In this document: piece by piece, positions 1 through 9,700 of the stretch
How positions within the stretch are numbered: the first letter of the stretch is position 1
Layout of the letters: the number at the start of each line of letters is the position of its first letter
Assembly: GCA_017645645.1 (NCBI GenBank)
Contig: JAGCOB010000022.1
Coordinates: forward strand, 1 to 64,000
DNA from: Prevotella sp.
GTDB taxonomy: Bacteria; Bacteroidota; Bacteroidia; Bacteroidales; Bacteroidaceae
Direction: 5' to 3'
Length of the DNA: 64,000 nt
Made by a program: the position numbers and the translations under genes
The notes under the pieces: generated by a model
Told to the model about the DNA's origin: nothing
Database searches by the model: none
What the model saw: only the letters and a program-made list of their open reading frames with translations

Positions 1-21
1 ATTAGGAATTAGGAATTATTT
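1..21. repeat. Degenerate heptamer repeat at the window edge
   Basis: Two copies of the heptamer ATTAGGA followed by a diverged third unit; the array may extend to the left beyond the window. It belongs to the 7-bp-period repeats described across this window. Confidence 0.6.
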
Positions 22-33
22 GTGCGAACACAA
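20..33. promoter_or_regulatory. TTGTG-CGAA-CACAA dyad upstream of upp
   Basis: A 5-bp inverted repeat around CGAA, about 75 bases upstream of the upp -7 box. The core TGTGCGAACACA recurs at 63084-63095, the only other place I noticed it. It could be a regulator site; no function is known. Confidence 0.3.
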
Positions 34-107
34 CCTTTTTTAGGTTAAAGTATTTAAAAATCACATGGTCTTTCAACTTTTTGTAACGCGGAGTTGACAA
101 AACTTTG

Positions 108-115
108 TATCTTTG
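108..115 (+). promoter_or_regulatory. -7 box of the upp promoter
   Basis: TATCTTTG matches the Bacteroidota sigma factor -7 consensus TAnnTTTG. A TTTG at 80-83 is a possible -33 box, but the 24-base spacing is longer than usual. The box rules out the in-frame TTG at 113 as the upp start. Confidence 0.75.
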
Positions 116-139
116 TCATCAGAACTTAAAACAAGAATA

Positions 140-832
140 ATGGAAGTAATCGATTTTAGCAAAACCAACTCCATCATCAACCAATACATGTCGGAGTTAC
201 GTGACAAGAATTTCCAGAAGAATCGCCTGGTGTTCCGCCATAACATCAAGCGCATCGGAGAGATGATGGCGTATGAGATCTCCAAGACGCTGGATTATAA
301 GTCCAAGACTATCACCACGCCGCTCGGGACTATTGATATTCCCTTGCCGAAGGACGATATGGTGATAGCTACCGTACTGCGTGCCGGACTGCCTTTCCAC
401 GAGGGTTTCCTGAATGTGTTCGACAAGGCAGATAATGGTTTCGTATCGGCTTTCCGCATGTATATTAACCGTGAGCATACGGAGGTGGGCATCCATACCG
501 AGTATATCGCCACACAAAGTGTGAAACACAAGACACTGCTCGTCGTTGACCCTATGCTTGCCACGGGTGGCAGTCTTGCTGCAGCGATAGAGTCTTTGTT
601 ACAAACGGGCAAACCCAAGAAAATCCACCTTTGCTGTGTTATTGCCGCTCCTGAAGGTATTGAGGTCGTGAAACAGGTATTGCCGGAGGATTCTACCATC
701 TGGTGTGCCGCCGTCGACAAAGGAATGAATGAGCAGAAATACATCGTACCAGGCTTCGGCGACTGCGGCGACCTCTGCTATGGCGAGAAGTTGCAAAGTT
801 TCCGTAAGATTGCCGAGAAACATGGAAAGTAA
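140..832 (+). CDS. upp: Uracil phosphoribosyltransferase
   Basis: Makes UMP from uracil and PRPP in the cytosol (pyrimidine salvage). The PRPP-binding loop DPMLATGGS lies near residues 137-145, and the C-terminal uracil-site stretch PGFGDCGDLCYG is present. At 230 residues it is slightly longer than the usual about 210. The open frame extends to a TTG at 113, but that codon overlaps the -7 box, so the ATG at 140 is chosen. The cytidylate-kinase-like gene follows after 35 bases on the same strand, probably in the same transcript, which ends at the terminator near 1513-1540. Confidence 0.95.
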   Translation: MEVIDFSKTNSIINQYMSELRDKNFQKNRLVFRHNIKRIGEMMAYEISKTLDYKSKTITTPLGTIDIPLPKDDMVIATVLRAGLPFHEGFLNVFDKADNGFVSAFRMYINREHTEVGIHTEYIATQSVKHKTLLVVDPMLATGGSLAAAIESLLQTGKPKKIHLCCVIAAPEGIEVVKQVLPEDSTIWCAAVDKGMNEQKYIVPGFGDCGDLCYGEKLQSFRKIAEKHGK

Positions 833-867
833 GAAACAAATAATATATTTACATAAAAACGAAAACA

Positions 868-1485
868 ATGAACAAGAACGAGAAATTTGTCATCACGATT
901 AACCGTGAGTTGGGAAGTGGTGGACGCACCATAGGCCGCAAACTGGCAGAAAAACTGAACGTGGGATTTTATGACAAGACACTCATCAGGGAATTGACGG
1001 AAAAATTCAATCTCACCGTCGAAGAGGTGGAAAAGATGAAAGGCAACAGCCGTTCATGGTGGAGTAACTTTGTAAATAAGATCAGCGTAACACCTACGGG
1101 ACAGGTTCCAGCAAAACTCGATATGCCCACTACTGAGGAGATGTTCAAGGTGGAGACAGAGATCCTGAAAGGCATTGCTGAGACAGCCTCATGTGTCATT
1201 GCAGGACGCAGTGGTTTCTATGTGTTCCGTGACGAGCCCAACTCCTTGAGCATCCTCATCCAGGCCTCTATGCCGTTCCGTATTGAACGCGTGATGCGTA
1301 AGCAGAACCTGTCAGAGGGAGAGGCCCGCAAGACTATCGAGAAGGTCGACAAAATGCGCGAAAACTATGTTAAGAAGTACACCGGTACTTCTCGTTATGA
1401 CACTCGCAACTACGACCTCATCATCTCTGCCGATGGCAAGACTGAAGATGAAATTGTGGATATCATCATGGAGTACATCGGATAG
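868..1485 (+). CDS. Cytidylate kinase-like protein (paralogue 1)
   Basis: A 205-residue member of the cytidylate kinase-like family (Cytidylate_kin2 type), P-loop kinases that probably phosphorylate a nucleoside monophosphate. The N-terminus FVITINRELGSGGRTIGRKL holds the glycine-rich nucleotide loop, and CVIAGRSGFYVF near the middle plus a C-terminal arginine-rich segment (TSRYDTRNYDL) fit the family. It sits directly behind upp, so UMP or CMP is a plausible substrate (inference). A paralogue with the same N-terminal block lies at 13603-14196 behind a nucleoside kinase. The true substrate is not shown by sequence. Confidence 0.85.
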   Translation: MNKNEKFVITINRELGSGGRTIGRKLAEKLNVGFYDKTLIRELTEKFNLTVEEVEKMKGNSRSWWSNFVNKISVTPTGQVPAKLDMPTTEEMFKVETEILKGIAETASCVIAGRSGFYVFRDEPNSLSILIQASMPFRIERVMRKQNLSEGEARKTIEKVDKMRENYVKKYTGTSRYDTRNYDLIISADGKTEDEIVDIIMEYIG

Positions 1486-1512
1486 GATTATTCCACTTGG
1501 AGGAAATAAAAG

Positions 1513-1540
1513 AAAGGCATCCGTTTTGGATGCCTTTTCT
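1513..1540. terminator. Bidirectional terminator between convergent genes
   Basis: Stem AAAGGCATCC / GGATGCCTTT with loop GTTT and A/T-rich flanks on both sides, between the convergent cytidylate-kinase-like and korB genes. Works for either strand. Confidence 0.85.
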
Positions 1541-1548
1541 TTTGGTCT

Positions 1549-2553
1549 TTATTTCACCTCCCAGATATCGTTGGTTTCCAACAACTCGGAGAAGTTATGA
1601 TACTTCTTTTGAGCAGAGACCTCATCCAGTTGGGCGTGTACTGCATCATTATACGTAGGAGCATCCACATCGCGGATGACGCCGAGGGCGATGGGGAAGC
1701 CATCACCATTACCCATGAGGGCGAGTTTCAACTGGAGGGTGTTATCCTCACAATGGGCATCATGGACGAGGACGTCGTCAAGGGTATAACCATCCTTGCC
1801 AATCTCCACGACCTTCAGACCAAAGCCCTGCTGGACAAGTCCGAACTCGTTATTCTCGCCAAAGACGAGTTTCTCACCATGACGCACATAGATGGCATTC
1901 TTCTTACGTCCCTCGTTATTATAGACTGCCTCATGACAACCATCGTTGAAGATGACACAGTTCTGTAATACCTCTGTGACAGAGGCACCCTTATGTGCAT
2001 AGGCAGCCTTCAACACCTCTACCGTTCCCTTCGCATCCGTAGCCACACAACGGGCAAAGAAATGTCCGCGGGCTCCGAAACAGAGTTCGGCAGGACGGAA
2101 AGGATCCTCCACAGTACCATAAGGACTTGACTTCGATACAAAGCCACGTGGAGAGGTAGGACTGTACTGACCTTTCGTCAGACCATAGATACGGTTGTTG
2201 AGCAGAATCATGTTCAGGTCGATATTACGACGATTGGCATGGATGAAATGGTTACCACCAATGGCAAGACCATCACCATCACCGCTCACCTGCCATACTG
2301 TCAGGTTGGGATTAGCCACCTTCGCACCAGTGGCAATAGCGGCGGCACGACCATGAATGGTGTTCATGCCGTATGTAGCCATATAGTGAGGAAGACGACT
2401 GGAACAGCCGATACCAGAAATAACTGCTATATCTTTAGGTGCTACACCAATCTCTGCCATTGCCTTATGGAGGGAGGCAAGGAAGAAATGGTCTCCGCAA
2501 CCCGGACACCAACGGGGTTGTCCTTTCTTATAATCTTGTGCTGTATATTCCAT
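1549..2553 (-). CDS. korB: 2-oxoacid:ferredoxin oxidoreductase, beta subunit (2-oxoglutarate type)
   Basis: The thiamine-diphosphate-binding beta subunit of a 2-oxoacid:ferredoxin oxidoreductase, which reversibly oxidises a 2-oxoacid (probably 2-oxoglutarate) to the acyl-CoA and CO2 with ferredoxin as acceptor. Visible marks: WCPGCGDH near residues 15-22, the ThDP/Mg motif GDGDGLAIGGNH near 91-102 and the NNRIYGLTKGQ stretch just after. The 334-residue length is typical. The start lies 6 bases after the korA stop, so the two subunits are one operon. Substrate assignment rests on the usual Bacteroidota KorAB pair and is not proven here. Confidence 0.9.
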   Translation of the reverse strand: MEYTAQDYKKGQPRWCPGCGDHFFLASLHKAMAEIGVAPKDIAVISGIGCSSRLPHYMATYGMNTIHGRAAAIATGAKVANPNLTVWQVSGDGDGLAIGGNHFIHANRRNIDLNMILLNNRIYGLTKGQYSPTSPRGFVSKSSPYGTVEDPFRPAELCFGARGHFFARCVATDAKGTVEVLKAAYAHKGASVTEVLQNCVIFNDGCHEAVYNNEGRKKNAIYVRHGEKLVFGENNEFGLVQQGFGLKVVEIGKDGYTLDDVLVHDAHCEDNTLQLKLALMGNGDGFPIALGVIRDVDAPTYNDAVHAQLDEVSAQKKYHNFSELLETNDIWEVK

Positions 2554-2559
2554 AACTCT

Positions 2560-4404
2560 TTACTTCTTTAAAATGTCCTCGAATGCATTGACTAACTCTT
2601 CTACCACGAAGGGCTGACCCTTGACCTGATTGAACTGATAAGGCACGAAATTGTCAACCTTCATACGCAGGTAGGCGGCAAGTTGTCCCATGTTCTGCTC
2701 AGCCACCACGACCTTCTTATATTTAGAGAGGACGGCAGCGGCATTCTTTGGCAGTGGGTTCAGATACTTGAACTGTGCCTGAGCCACCTTGTGACCTGCA
2801 GCACGAAGCTCATCCATCGCAGAGTGCAGATGACCATAGGTAGAACCGAAACCTACGATAAGCAGGTCGGCATCATTGACATCACCCTCCACCTCAAGGT
2901 CGGGAACTTGGATTTTTGCTATCTTTTCCTGACGCAGACGAGTCATCAGATCATGGTTCTCTGGATTCGTAGAGATAGCACCAGTGTTGCTGTCCTTCTC
3001 CAATCCTCCGAGGATATGTTCAAAGCCCTCACGACCAGGCACTGCCCAATAGCGGGTACCATTCTCAGCACGCATATAGGGAGTCCACTTTCCCTTGAGT
3101 TCCTCTGGAACATAAGGTGGATTGATGGCATCCAGCTTGTTGATGTCAGGTAGTCTGAAGGCACCAGAGCCGTTAGCGACATAGGCGTCTGTCAGTAAGA
3201 TGACAGGTGTCATGTGCTCCAATGCCATCTTCGATGCCTGATAGACAGCATCGAAACAGTCGGTAGGACTCAAGGCTGCCATGACAGGCATGGGGCTCTC
3301 ACCATTACGTCCGAAGAGTGCCTGCAGGAGGTCTGTCTGTTCTGACTTCGTGGGAAGACCTGTAGCAGGACCGCCACGCTGTACGTCGATGACCACCAAA
3401 GGTAACTCCATGATGACAGCGAGGTTCATCGCCTCGGACTTCAGACAGATACCAGGACCAGAAGTGGAGGTAGCTGCCAAGGCTCCTGCAAAAGAGGCTC
3501 CTAAGGCTGACGAACAACCAGCTATCTCATCCTCACACTGAACAGTGATGACACCACATGACTTATGCTTTGACAACTCATGCAGGATATCCGTAGCAGG
3601 CGTGATAGGATAAGAGCCGAGGTAGAGGCGCAGACCTGCTTTCTCAGCAGCGGCAATCAGACCATAGGCTGTCGCCTTGTTACCTGTGATATCCATATAA
3701 CGTCCGGGCACTTTCTCTTTGGATTCGATGCGATAGACATTGACGGCACTGCTATGGGTGTTATGTCCGTAGTCATAACCTGCCTGTACCACTTTGATGT
3801 TATTCTCTGCAATAGCAGGTTTCTTGGCGAACTTGTCGCGCAGGAAGTTATTGACCAGTTCCAAGTCACGATTGAAGAGCCAGCAGACCAGTCCGAGGGC
3901 GAACATGTTACGACACTTCAGCATCGCCTTGTTATCCATGCCAGAGTCTGCCAGACAGTCTTTCACCATCGTGGTCAACGGACACTGGATGACGCGATCG
4001 GGATCAACACCCATCTCGCCTAAGTAATCCTCACTCTTGAACTGTGCCTTCTCCAAGTCCTTGGGACCAAAGGAGTCGGTATCGATGATAATCGTTGCCT
4101 GGGACTTGGCATACTTCAACTGTGTCTTCAAGGCAGCGGCATTCATAGCTACCAGTACGTCACACTTGTCGCCAGGGGTATAGACCTTACCTGAACCGAT
4201 ATGTACCTGGAATCCTGAGACACCTGTCAGCGAACCTTGCGGGGCGCGGATATCGGCAGGATAGTCTGGAAATGTAGAAATACCATTACCCACAGTGGCA
4301 CTCACTGTAGAAAAGATGTTACCAGCGAGCTGCATACCATCGCCGGAGTCACCTGAAAAACGAACCACGACTTGCTCGAGTTCTTTTACTTCTAATTCAG
4401 CCAT
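2560..4404 (-). CDS. korA: 2-oxoacid:ferredoxin oxidoreductase, gamma-alpha fused subunit
   Basis: Partner of korB. The first about 190 residues are a gamma domain (VVVRFSGDSGDGMQLAGNIF), fused to the alpha pyrimidine-binding domain that begins near residue 225 and contains YPITPATDILHELSKH. This gamma-alpha fusion is normal for the KorAB type. Upstream ATGs exist at 4431 and 4470. The promoter boxes (TTTG at 4468-4471, TAACTTTG at 4440-4447, 20 bases apart) put the RNA start near 4433, so the ATG at 4404 (MAELEVKELEQ) is the most likely start, giving 614 residues. No separate delta or ferredoxin subunit gene is present here. Confidence 0.9.
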   Translation of the reverse strand: MAELEVKELEQVVVRFSGDSGDGMQLAGNIFSTVSATVGNGISTFPDYPADIRAPQGSLTGVSGFQVHIGSGKVYTPGDKCDVLVAMNAAALKTQLKYAKSQATIIIDTDSFGPKDLEKAQFKSEDYLGEMGVDPDRVIQCPLTTMVKDCLADSGMDNKAMLKCRNMFALGLVCWLFNRDLELVNNFLRDKFAKKPAIAENNIKVVQAGYDYGHNTHSSAVNVYRIESKEKVPGRYMDITGNKATAYGLIAAAEKAGLRLYLGSYPITPATDILHELSKHKSCGVITVQCEDEIAGCSSALGASFAGALAATSTSGPGICLKSEAMNLAVIMELPLVVIDVQRGGPATGLPTKSEQTDLLQALFGRNGESPMPVMAALSPTDCFDAVYQASKMALEHMTPVILLTDAYVANGSGAFRLPDINKLDAINPPYVPEELKGKWTPYMRAENGTRYWAVPGREGFEHILGGLEKDSNTGAISTNPENHDLMTRLRQEKIAKIQVPDLEVEGDVNDADLLIVGFGSTYGHLHSAMDELRAAGHKVAQAQFKYLNPLPKNAAAVLSKYKKVVVAEQNMGQLAAYLRMKVDNFVPYQFNQVKGQPFVVEELVNAFEDILKK

Positions 4405-4439
4405 AATTTCTTGTATAACCTTCTTTTTCATATTGGGTG

Positions 4440-4471
4440 CAAAGTTACAATTATACGAGCAGAACACCAAA
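4440..4471 (-). promoter_or_regulatory. Promoter of korAB
   Basis: On the minus strand: TTTG (4471-4468), 20 bases, TAACTTTG (4447-4440). This is a textbook Bacteroidota promoter and sets the korA start downstream at 4404. Confidence 0.85.
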
Positions 4472-4479
4472 TTAATTGC

Positions 4480-4530
4480 AATAAAAATGCAGTTTTAGAA
4501 TAAAAACACTTCTAAAGCTGTATTTTTATT
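4480..4530. terminator. Long-stem terminator behind the HhH gene
   Basis: A 21-bp stem (4480-4500 with 4510-4530) with only two G-U type wobbles and a 9-base loop; the arm ends in ATTTTTATT when read on the minus strand. It separates the helix-hairpin-helix gene from the korA promoter, whose -33 box begins 9 bases further. Confidence 0.75.
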
Positions 4531-4585
4531 CACCCTTTTTGGATTCTCGGGAATGCTTGTACTGTTTTAGCTCGCTATATCAATG

Positions 4586-6589
4586 TTAAAATTTCCACCT
4601 TACCTGCATATCCACTTCTGCCATGGAAGAGCCACTGATTTCTTGAAGACCACTGGAAATCCTCGCACGGTCGAAATAGTTAGTAACCCCAATCTTGGCA
4701 ATGAGCAGTAGATGTTTTCCGATGTCCGTACGGACCATCAGAGCATAACGGAGCCCTTTCCCATAGAGCATGAGGGAAGAGAAGTTATAGAGGACCGAAC
4801 GCTCATACAGGTAGAGACGACTCTCATAGTTGTCGGTATGGAAATAAGCGGCATTGGCGGAGAGTTGCAGCCATCGCCATTGGTAGGACGCCTGTTCGGA
4901 GGTCATCCATCCCCTAGCGTGTTCCCTGAAAGATACGGAGATTCCGTCGAACTGTGTCTGTAAAGAGAGTCCGAAGGTGGTGTCGTAATAAAGGCGCAGG
5001 TGTGCCCGATGTTCTATGTAATTGGAAAGCATCGTTTTTTCGGTATTATCCTTTTGACGTATATGCAACCGATAGCGACCTTCGAGCTTCCATTTGCTAT
5101 TAAATAAGGTACGCGCAGAAATCATGGTGTCAAAAGCATCACTGGGCATGCTAACCTGATAGCGCTTCCACGCGAAATGCGTATAGTCGGCATACCAGTT
5201 GATGGTATGTTTGTTAGAGGGTTGCCAGGTCAGTCCAAAATAGATACCATGCTCATTTTGTATACCGGAACCTTCCGAGAAACTTTGGGAACGAAGTGCC
5301 GTGTACCTCTTATCGTAATAGCGATGGAGTGTCATCAGAGAGAACGCAGGGCTCAATCGGTAACTGAGTTGATGGATGGTCGCCAAGGCTCCTTGACGAT
5401 TGACTGCCGTTTCTCCTGAGAAAGAGAACTTAACATTGGTATACCCGTAGTCGACACTCATGTTGAGGAAGTCCTTTCCTTCCGCAGCATAGCGACGATA
5501 GGGCGCATTCTCTTTTTGGGGAATCAATCGTCTGTCGAGACGTGTATAAAGTATATTGGCATGGGCATAGAGTGTTCCCTTGCGCCATCCTATACTTCCC
5601 CCCAGGTCTATCTCATGGGTGTTATTCTTCTTGGCCATCTCTGTCGTGGTACGATGGTAGTTGCTGTAATAGAGTGTTCGTGCAGTACTATCTTTGTTGA
5701 GGGTAGCATCCAAGGGACGATAGGAGGCAAAGGCTGTGAGTTCCCAGTTTCTGTGCAGGCGGATGGTAGTGGCTACTCCTTGTAGATATCCTTCTGTAGA
5801 GCGTGAGGAGTGAGGGCGGAGTATAGCTGTTGAACGTCCCATAGATTGCAAGGTGGCAAGTTTTCCGAGATAGAAGCCACCATTGATAATCAGTCCCATT
5901 CCGAGTTGTACACGATACATGCCCAGACAGAGATTCTGTATTCGTCCCACATCTTTTATTTGCAGGTAATAGGAATAATGGTCATAGCCCCATCGGTTCT
6001 GGTTGGCGAAGAAAGGCTCACCTGGATCCTGCGCTCCTGTCACTCCGAACTTCACACAATCGTGGTAATTGAACTGATAACGGAAAGTATGGCGATACCG
6101 CTGTCCCAGATAGTCGCTATCATCACCTTTCCGGGTATATAGAGGTATCTTTCCTGTCAGCAATAGTTGTTGCTTACCATGGCGTATCACAGAATCCAAT
6201 CGGAGTCTGTTGTCTTTGAATGCTGACTCTCCCACATAAGTGAAATACATGAGCAATTGTCGTCGTTCTGTGTCGAATGCCGTCAGCATCTGCAACTCTC
6301 CAAAGGAGCGTATCGGTCCATAGCGATCGGTGTATTCCAACAGTTGCTCTACTTGCTGTGCCGTGAGGAAGGGCAACTGTTCCAGTTCCTCCCTGGTGGC
6401 TTGATTCAAATTGATTGGTTGTTCTACTCTCTCCGACAGGATGTCGTAAAGCTCCTCCAACGAGGAAGATTCCATGTTCTCTGCCTCCACCCATTGGCGA
6501 AAAGCCTCCTCCCATTGATTGGTTGTTTGAGAAAACCCTGTCAGGGAGAACAATGAGATAAATACTAATAGTGTCTGTCTAAAATCCAT
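4586..6589 (-). CDS. Exported helix-hairpin-helix protein with beta-rich C-terminus
   Basis: 667 residues with a signal peptide (about 1-20, ending GFSQ) and a ComEA-like helix-hairpin-helix segment at about residues 57-105 (INLNQATREELEQLPFL, then YGPIRSFGELQML). The remaining about 550 residues are rich in alternating aromatic and polar residues and end in KF, which suggests an outer-membrane beta barrel (inference). ComEA-type domains bind DNA non-specifically; whether this one does is unknown. The -7 box ends 4 bases before the ATG, so the message may be leaderless. It is transcribed alone and ends at the 4480-4530 hairpin. Confidence 0.75.
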   Translation of the reverse strand: MDFRQTLLVFISLFSLTGFSQTTNQWEEAFRQWVEAENMESSSLEELYDILSERVEQPINLNQATREELEQLPFLTAQQVEQLLEYTDRYGPIRSFGELQMLTAFDTERRQLLMYFTYVGESAFKDNRLRLDSVIRHGKQQLLLTGKIPLYTRKGDDSDYLGQRYRHTFRYQFNYHDCVKFGVTGAQDPGEPFFANQNRWGYDHYSYYLQIKDVGRIQNLCLGMYRVQLGMGLIINGGFYLGKLATLQSMGRSTAILRPHSSRSTEGYLQGVATTIRLHRNWELTAFASYRPLDATLNKDSTARTLYYSNYHRTTTEMAKKNNTHEIDLGGSIGWRKGTLYAHANILYTRLDRRLIPQKENAPYRRYAAEGKDFLNMSVDYGYTNVKFSFSGETAVNRQGALATIHQLSYRLSPAFSLMTLHRYYDKRYTALRSQSFSEGSGIQNEHGIYFGLTWQPSNKHTINWYADYTHFAWKRYQVSMPSDAFDTMISARTLFNSKWKLEGRYRLHIRQKDNTEKTMLSNYIEHRAHLRLYYDTTFGLSLQTQFDGISVSFREHARGWMTSEQASYQWRWLQLSANAAYFHTDNYESRLYLYERSVLYNFSSLMLYGKGLRYALMVRTDIGKHLLLIAKIGVTNYFDRARISSGLQEISGSSMAEVDMQVRWKF

Positions 6590-6593
6590 GCTG

Positions 6594-6601
6594 CAAAGTT
6601 A
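6594..6601 (-). promoter_or_regulatory. -7 box immediately before the HhH start codon
   Basis: TAACTTTG read on the minus strand, followed by only 4 bases before the ATG. This places the RNA start at or next to the start codon. No convincing -33 box is seen. Confidence 0.5.
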
Positions 6602-6691
6602 CAAACAATGAATAAAAATGATTATCACATTTGAACTCAATGCATTCAAATTTGTTACATGAAAATGCTCTATATGCAAAAAAGCACAAAA

Positions 6692-6720
6692 AATCCGCAG
6701 GATTTAATCTCCTGCGGATT
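6692..6720. terminator. Terminator behind the TonB-dependent receptor gene
   Basis: Perfect 11-bp stem AATCCGCAGGA / TCCTGCGGATT with a 7-base loop; on the minus strand it is followed by T-rich sequence (TTTTTTGTGC). It ends the Na/Pi-TonB transcript. Confidence 0.9.
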
Positions 6721-6752
6721 AATATTCTGTAATCCTTAACGAGGATTAATAG

Positions 6753-9700
6753 TTAATTAAAGAGATAACGGATAGTAAACATGATCTGGTAGGTGGAGGC
6801 GGCTCCGACGAAGTTCTGATAGGTGGAGGTGTGGCGCTCGCCATTGACAAGGTTGTAGGTGTACTTGCCTTTCTTATAGGTCAACAGGGTGTTGCTGGTA
6901 ACCTGCTTGAAGACACCCCAGTCTTTACAGAGGAAGTTCGGGAGGTTCATGATGTCCAAACCTAACTGGAGGGTATGACGGGTCTGCCCGATCTTGATAC
7001 TCATATCACGCATGTACTTGAAGTCTATCTGGTGATGCCAGGGCATCTTCGCTCCACCACGCTCGGTATATTTTCCGAGGCGGTCTTTCAGATAGTCGTC
7101 CTGCTGGATGTACGCCCAGAAGTCGTCACGCTGCATGTCTGCTGTATAAGTCTCTCCATTGATCTTTCCGTTGTCGGCAAAGTCCCATGTGTCGAGTTCG
7201 GCACGTGAGGCAGGGATATACAGAAGGCTTGCCGGTGCGGTGGGGTCGCCGACGACATTGCTGTTGAAGACATACGAGTAGCGGTTGAAGGAATAGTCAC
7301 CGAGGAAGCCATACTGGTAGCCGTCATAGACGAGGCTGAAGGTGTTGGTGGCATATTTGCCCTCCTTGAGTCGATAACTGGCAGACAGCAAGAGGCGGTT
7401 GGGGGCGACATACGTCGCATAGCCCATCTCTTGGTCGTTGACGGCATTGATGGAGTGGCGGTAGTTGTTATACGCTGCCGACACCTGTTCACCGATTCCC
7501 TCGGAGTATGACTTAGCCATCGAGTAGGTATAGGAGGCAGAAAGGTCGAGACCAAAGTCGAAGGACTTCCGCAACTGGGCACTCAGTGAGAAGTAGTAGG
7601 CCTTAGAGCCTGCGTTCTCCAAGACGTAGGCGGAGTGGCTGTCGTCGTAGTACGATAGCTGGTGACGCACATCGCCATGACCGAGGTCGATGGTGGACGT
7701 GCCGTCCCAGTAGAGGTCTCTGTTAGATACGATGACAGGATTGAGGTCGCGGTTATAGATGCCCTCAAGGGTGAAATCGATGTCCCACGGCAGTTTGGCG
7801 TCGAACGCCAGTGATGTCTTCCACGTCTTCGGCATACGGAGGTCTTCACTGAGGATGGTGGGGCTTGCCGGAATGGATGTCGAACTGGTGGCGTTGATCT
7901 GTCGGAGCATATCCTCCTGACTCATGGTGAACGTCGGCAGTGTCTTGCCATTGGCAGGTGTGGCGATATAGGACGTCTGTCCCATACCTGAGTTGCCGAC
8001 GGCAGAAATCAGCCAGATGAACGGCATACGTCCAACGAAGAGACCTGTACCGCCTCGGAGGATGTACTTACGCTCGCCTGTGATGTCCCAGTTGAAACCG
8101 ATACGCGGTGAAAAGCTCACACTCGCCTTCGGCACATTATCCGTGCGGAAATGCTCGCCACCGAAGTCAATGTTATAATAATCTTCATTGAAATTATTCT
8201 TCAGCGACGGATAGGACGGCAGTTCAAAGCGCACACCGATAGAGGTGCGGAAGCGTTCCGACCATGTGATATTATCCTGCAGGTAAAACGACCATTGGTT
8301 GGTCTTCATCTCCGAGACAAACATCGAGTGGTTTTCGTTATTGCCATAGGTGGTGGCGAAGAGGCGTGGTGTTGAGCTCATGACAGTAGCCCATTCGCGG
8401 TTTCTTGCCTGTTCCTGTGTCACCTCATAGACCCAATAGCCTGAGGCGGCAGGTGCGTAGCCGTTGGCTGCGAAGTTATGCTCGTACTGGATGCCTGCGA
8501 AGAGGTTGTGTTTGCCGAAGGTGGCATTCAGTTCGTCGGTGATGACGGTATTCTTCGTCTGGGCGAGGTTGCCGAGGGTGTATATATCACCTGTTATCGC
8601 CCAAGAGGGATAGTGGTCCTGTCCGTCACTCATCACAAATTCGATGACAGGAGCGGCATCGTTATACTCGGTAGAACGTGGCTGGTCTTGGAAAGAATAG
8701 GTGCCACGCAGCGTGTTATGGAACTTGCCGAAGGTACTATTCAGCTCCGCCGCAAACGACGTGAACTTATACTCGGCATAATAGCGACTGCCGAGGGGTG
8801 CCATGGAGTAGTTCGTCTGTCCGCCATAGATATTCTGGTTGCCACCGAAGATGGTGTTCGACAGATTACTGCCGATGGTGCGCGATGCCGATGACGGCTT
8901 CGTCTCCTTACGCTTAGACCTCGTAAAGCGGATGTTGAACTTATGGTTGTCATTGATATTCCAGTCGACACGGGCGAGGAGGCGGTAGGCGGGCGTCTTG
9001 ATATTATATGCCTGCCAGGGACCTGTTGTCAGCCCATACGTCTTCTGCAGGAAGTCCGTCAAGCCCTCCAGTTCACTCAGTTGCGGACGATGGTTGGTGG
9101 TCGTCCAAGGTGGTGTCCCATTACCAGCACGAGCAGCGGGACCTGCTGTGACATTATCCTCTATCTCCGCATTGACGAAGAAGAACAACTTATCCTTCAG
9201 GATAGGACCGCCGAAGGTCAGTCCGTAAGTATCGGTATGTCCATCATCCACAGGCAGTGAGACATCGCCCACACGGGCACCCTTCAGACTCGTGGAGGTG
9301 ATATAGGTATAGACACTGCCTTTAAACTCGTTCGTACCGCTCTTCGTGACGGCATTGATGCCACCGCCAGTAAAACCACTCTGACGCACGTCATAGGGTG
9401 TGATACTGATCGTCATCTGGTCGAGGGCATCAAGGGAGATAGGTGTACCGCCGCCAGGCAGTGGTGAGTAACCCAAGCCGAAAGCATTATTAAACGAGGC
9501 ACCGTCGATGGTTACACTTGACTGACGGTAGTTACCGCCACCGATGGCCAAGCCACTGGCAGAACTACTCTGTGGCGTCATCTTCATCATATCCGTCATG
9601 CTACGTCCCACCGTCGGCACGACAGACATCGCCTGCGCGTTCAGGTTCGTGACAGCACCAGAGCGGTCGGAGCGCATGGTGTTATTCTTCTTCGCTACGA

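Noticed and set aside
94-98. TTGAC as an E. coli-type -35 box of upp
   Set aside because: Only 9 bases before the -7 box; Bacteroidota promoters use TTTG at -33 with 19-21 bases spacing.
3580-4023. 147-codon plus-strand frame opposite korA
   Set aside because: Mirror of the korA coding sequence, which has full domain support.
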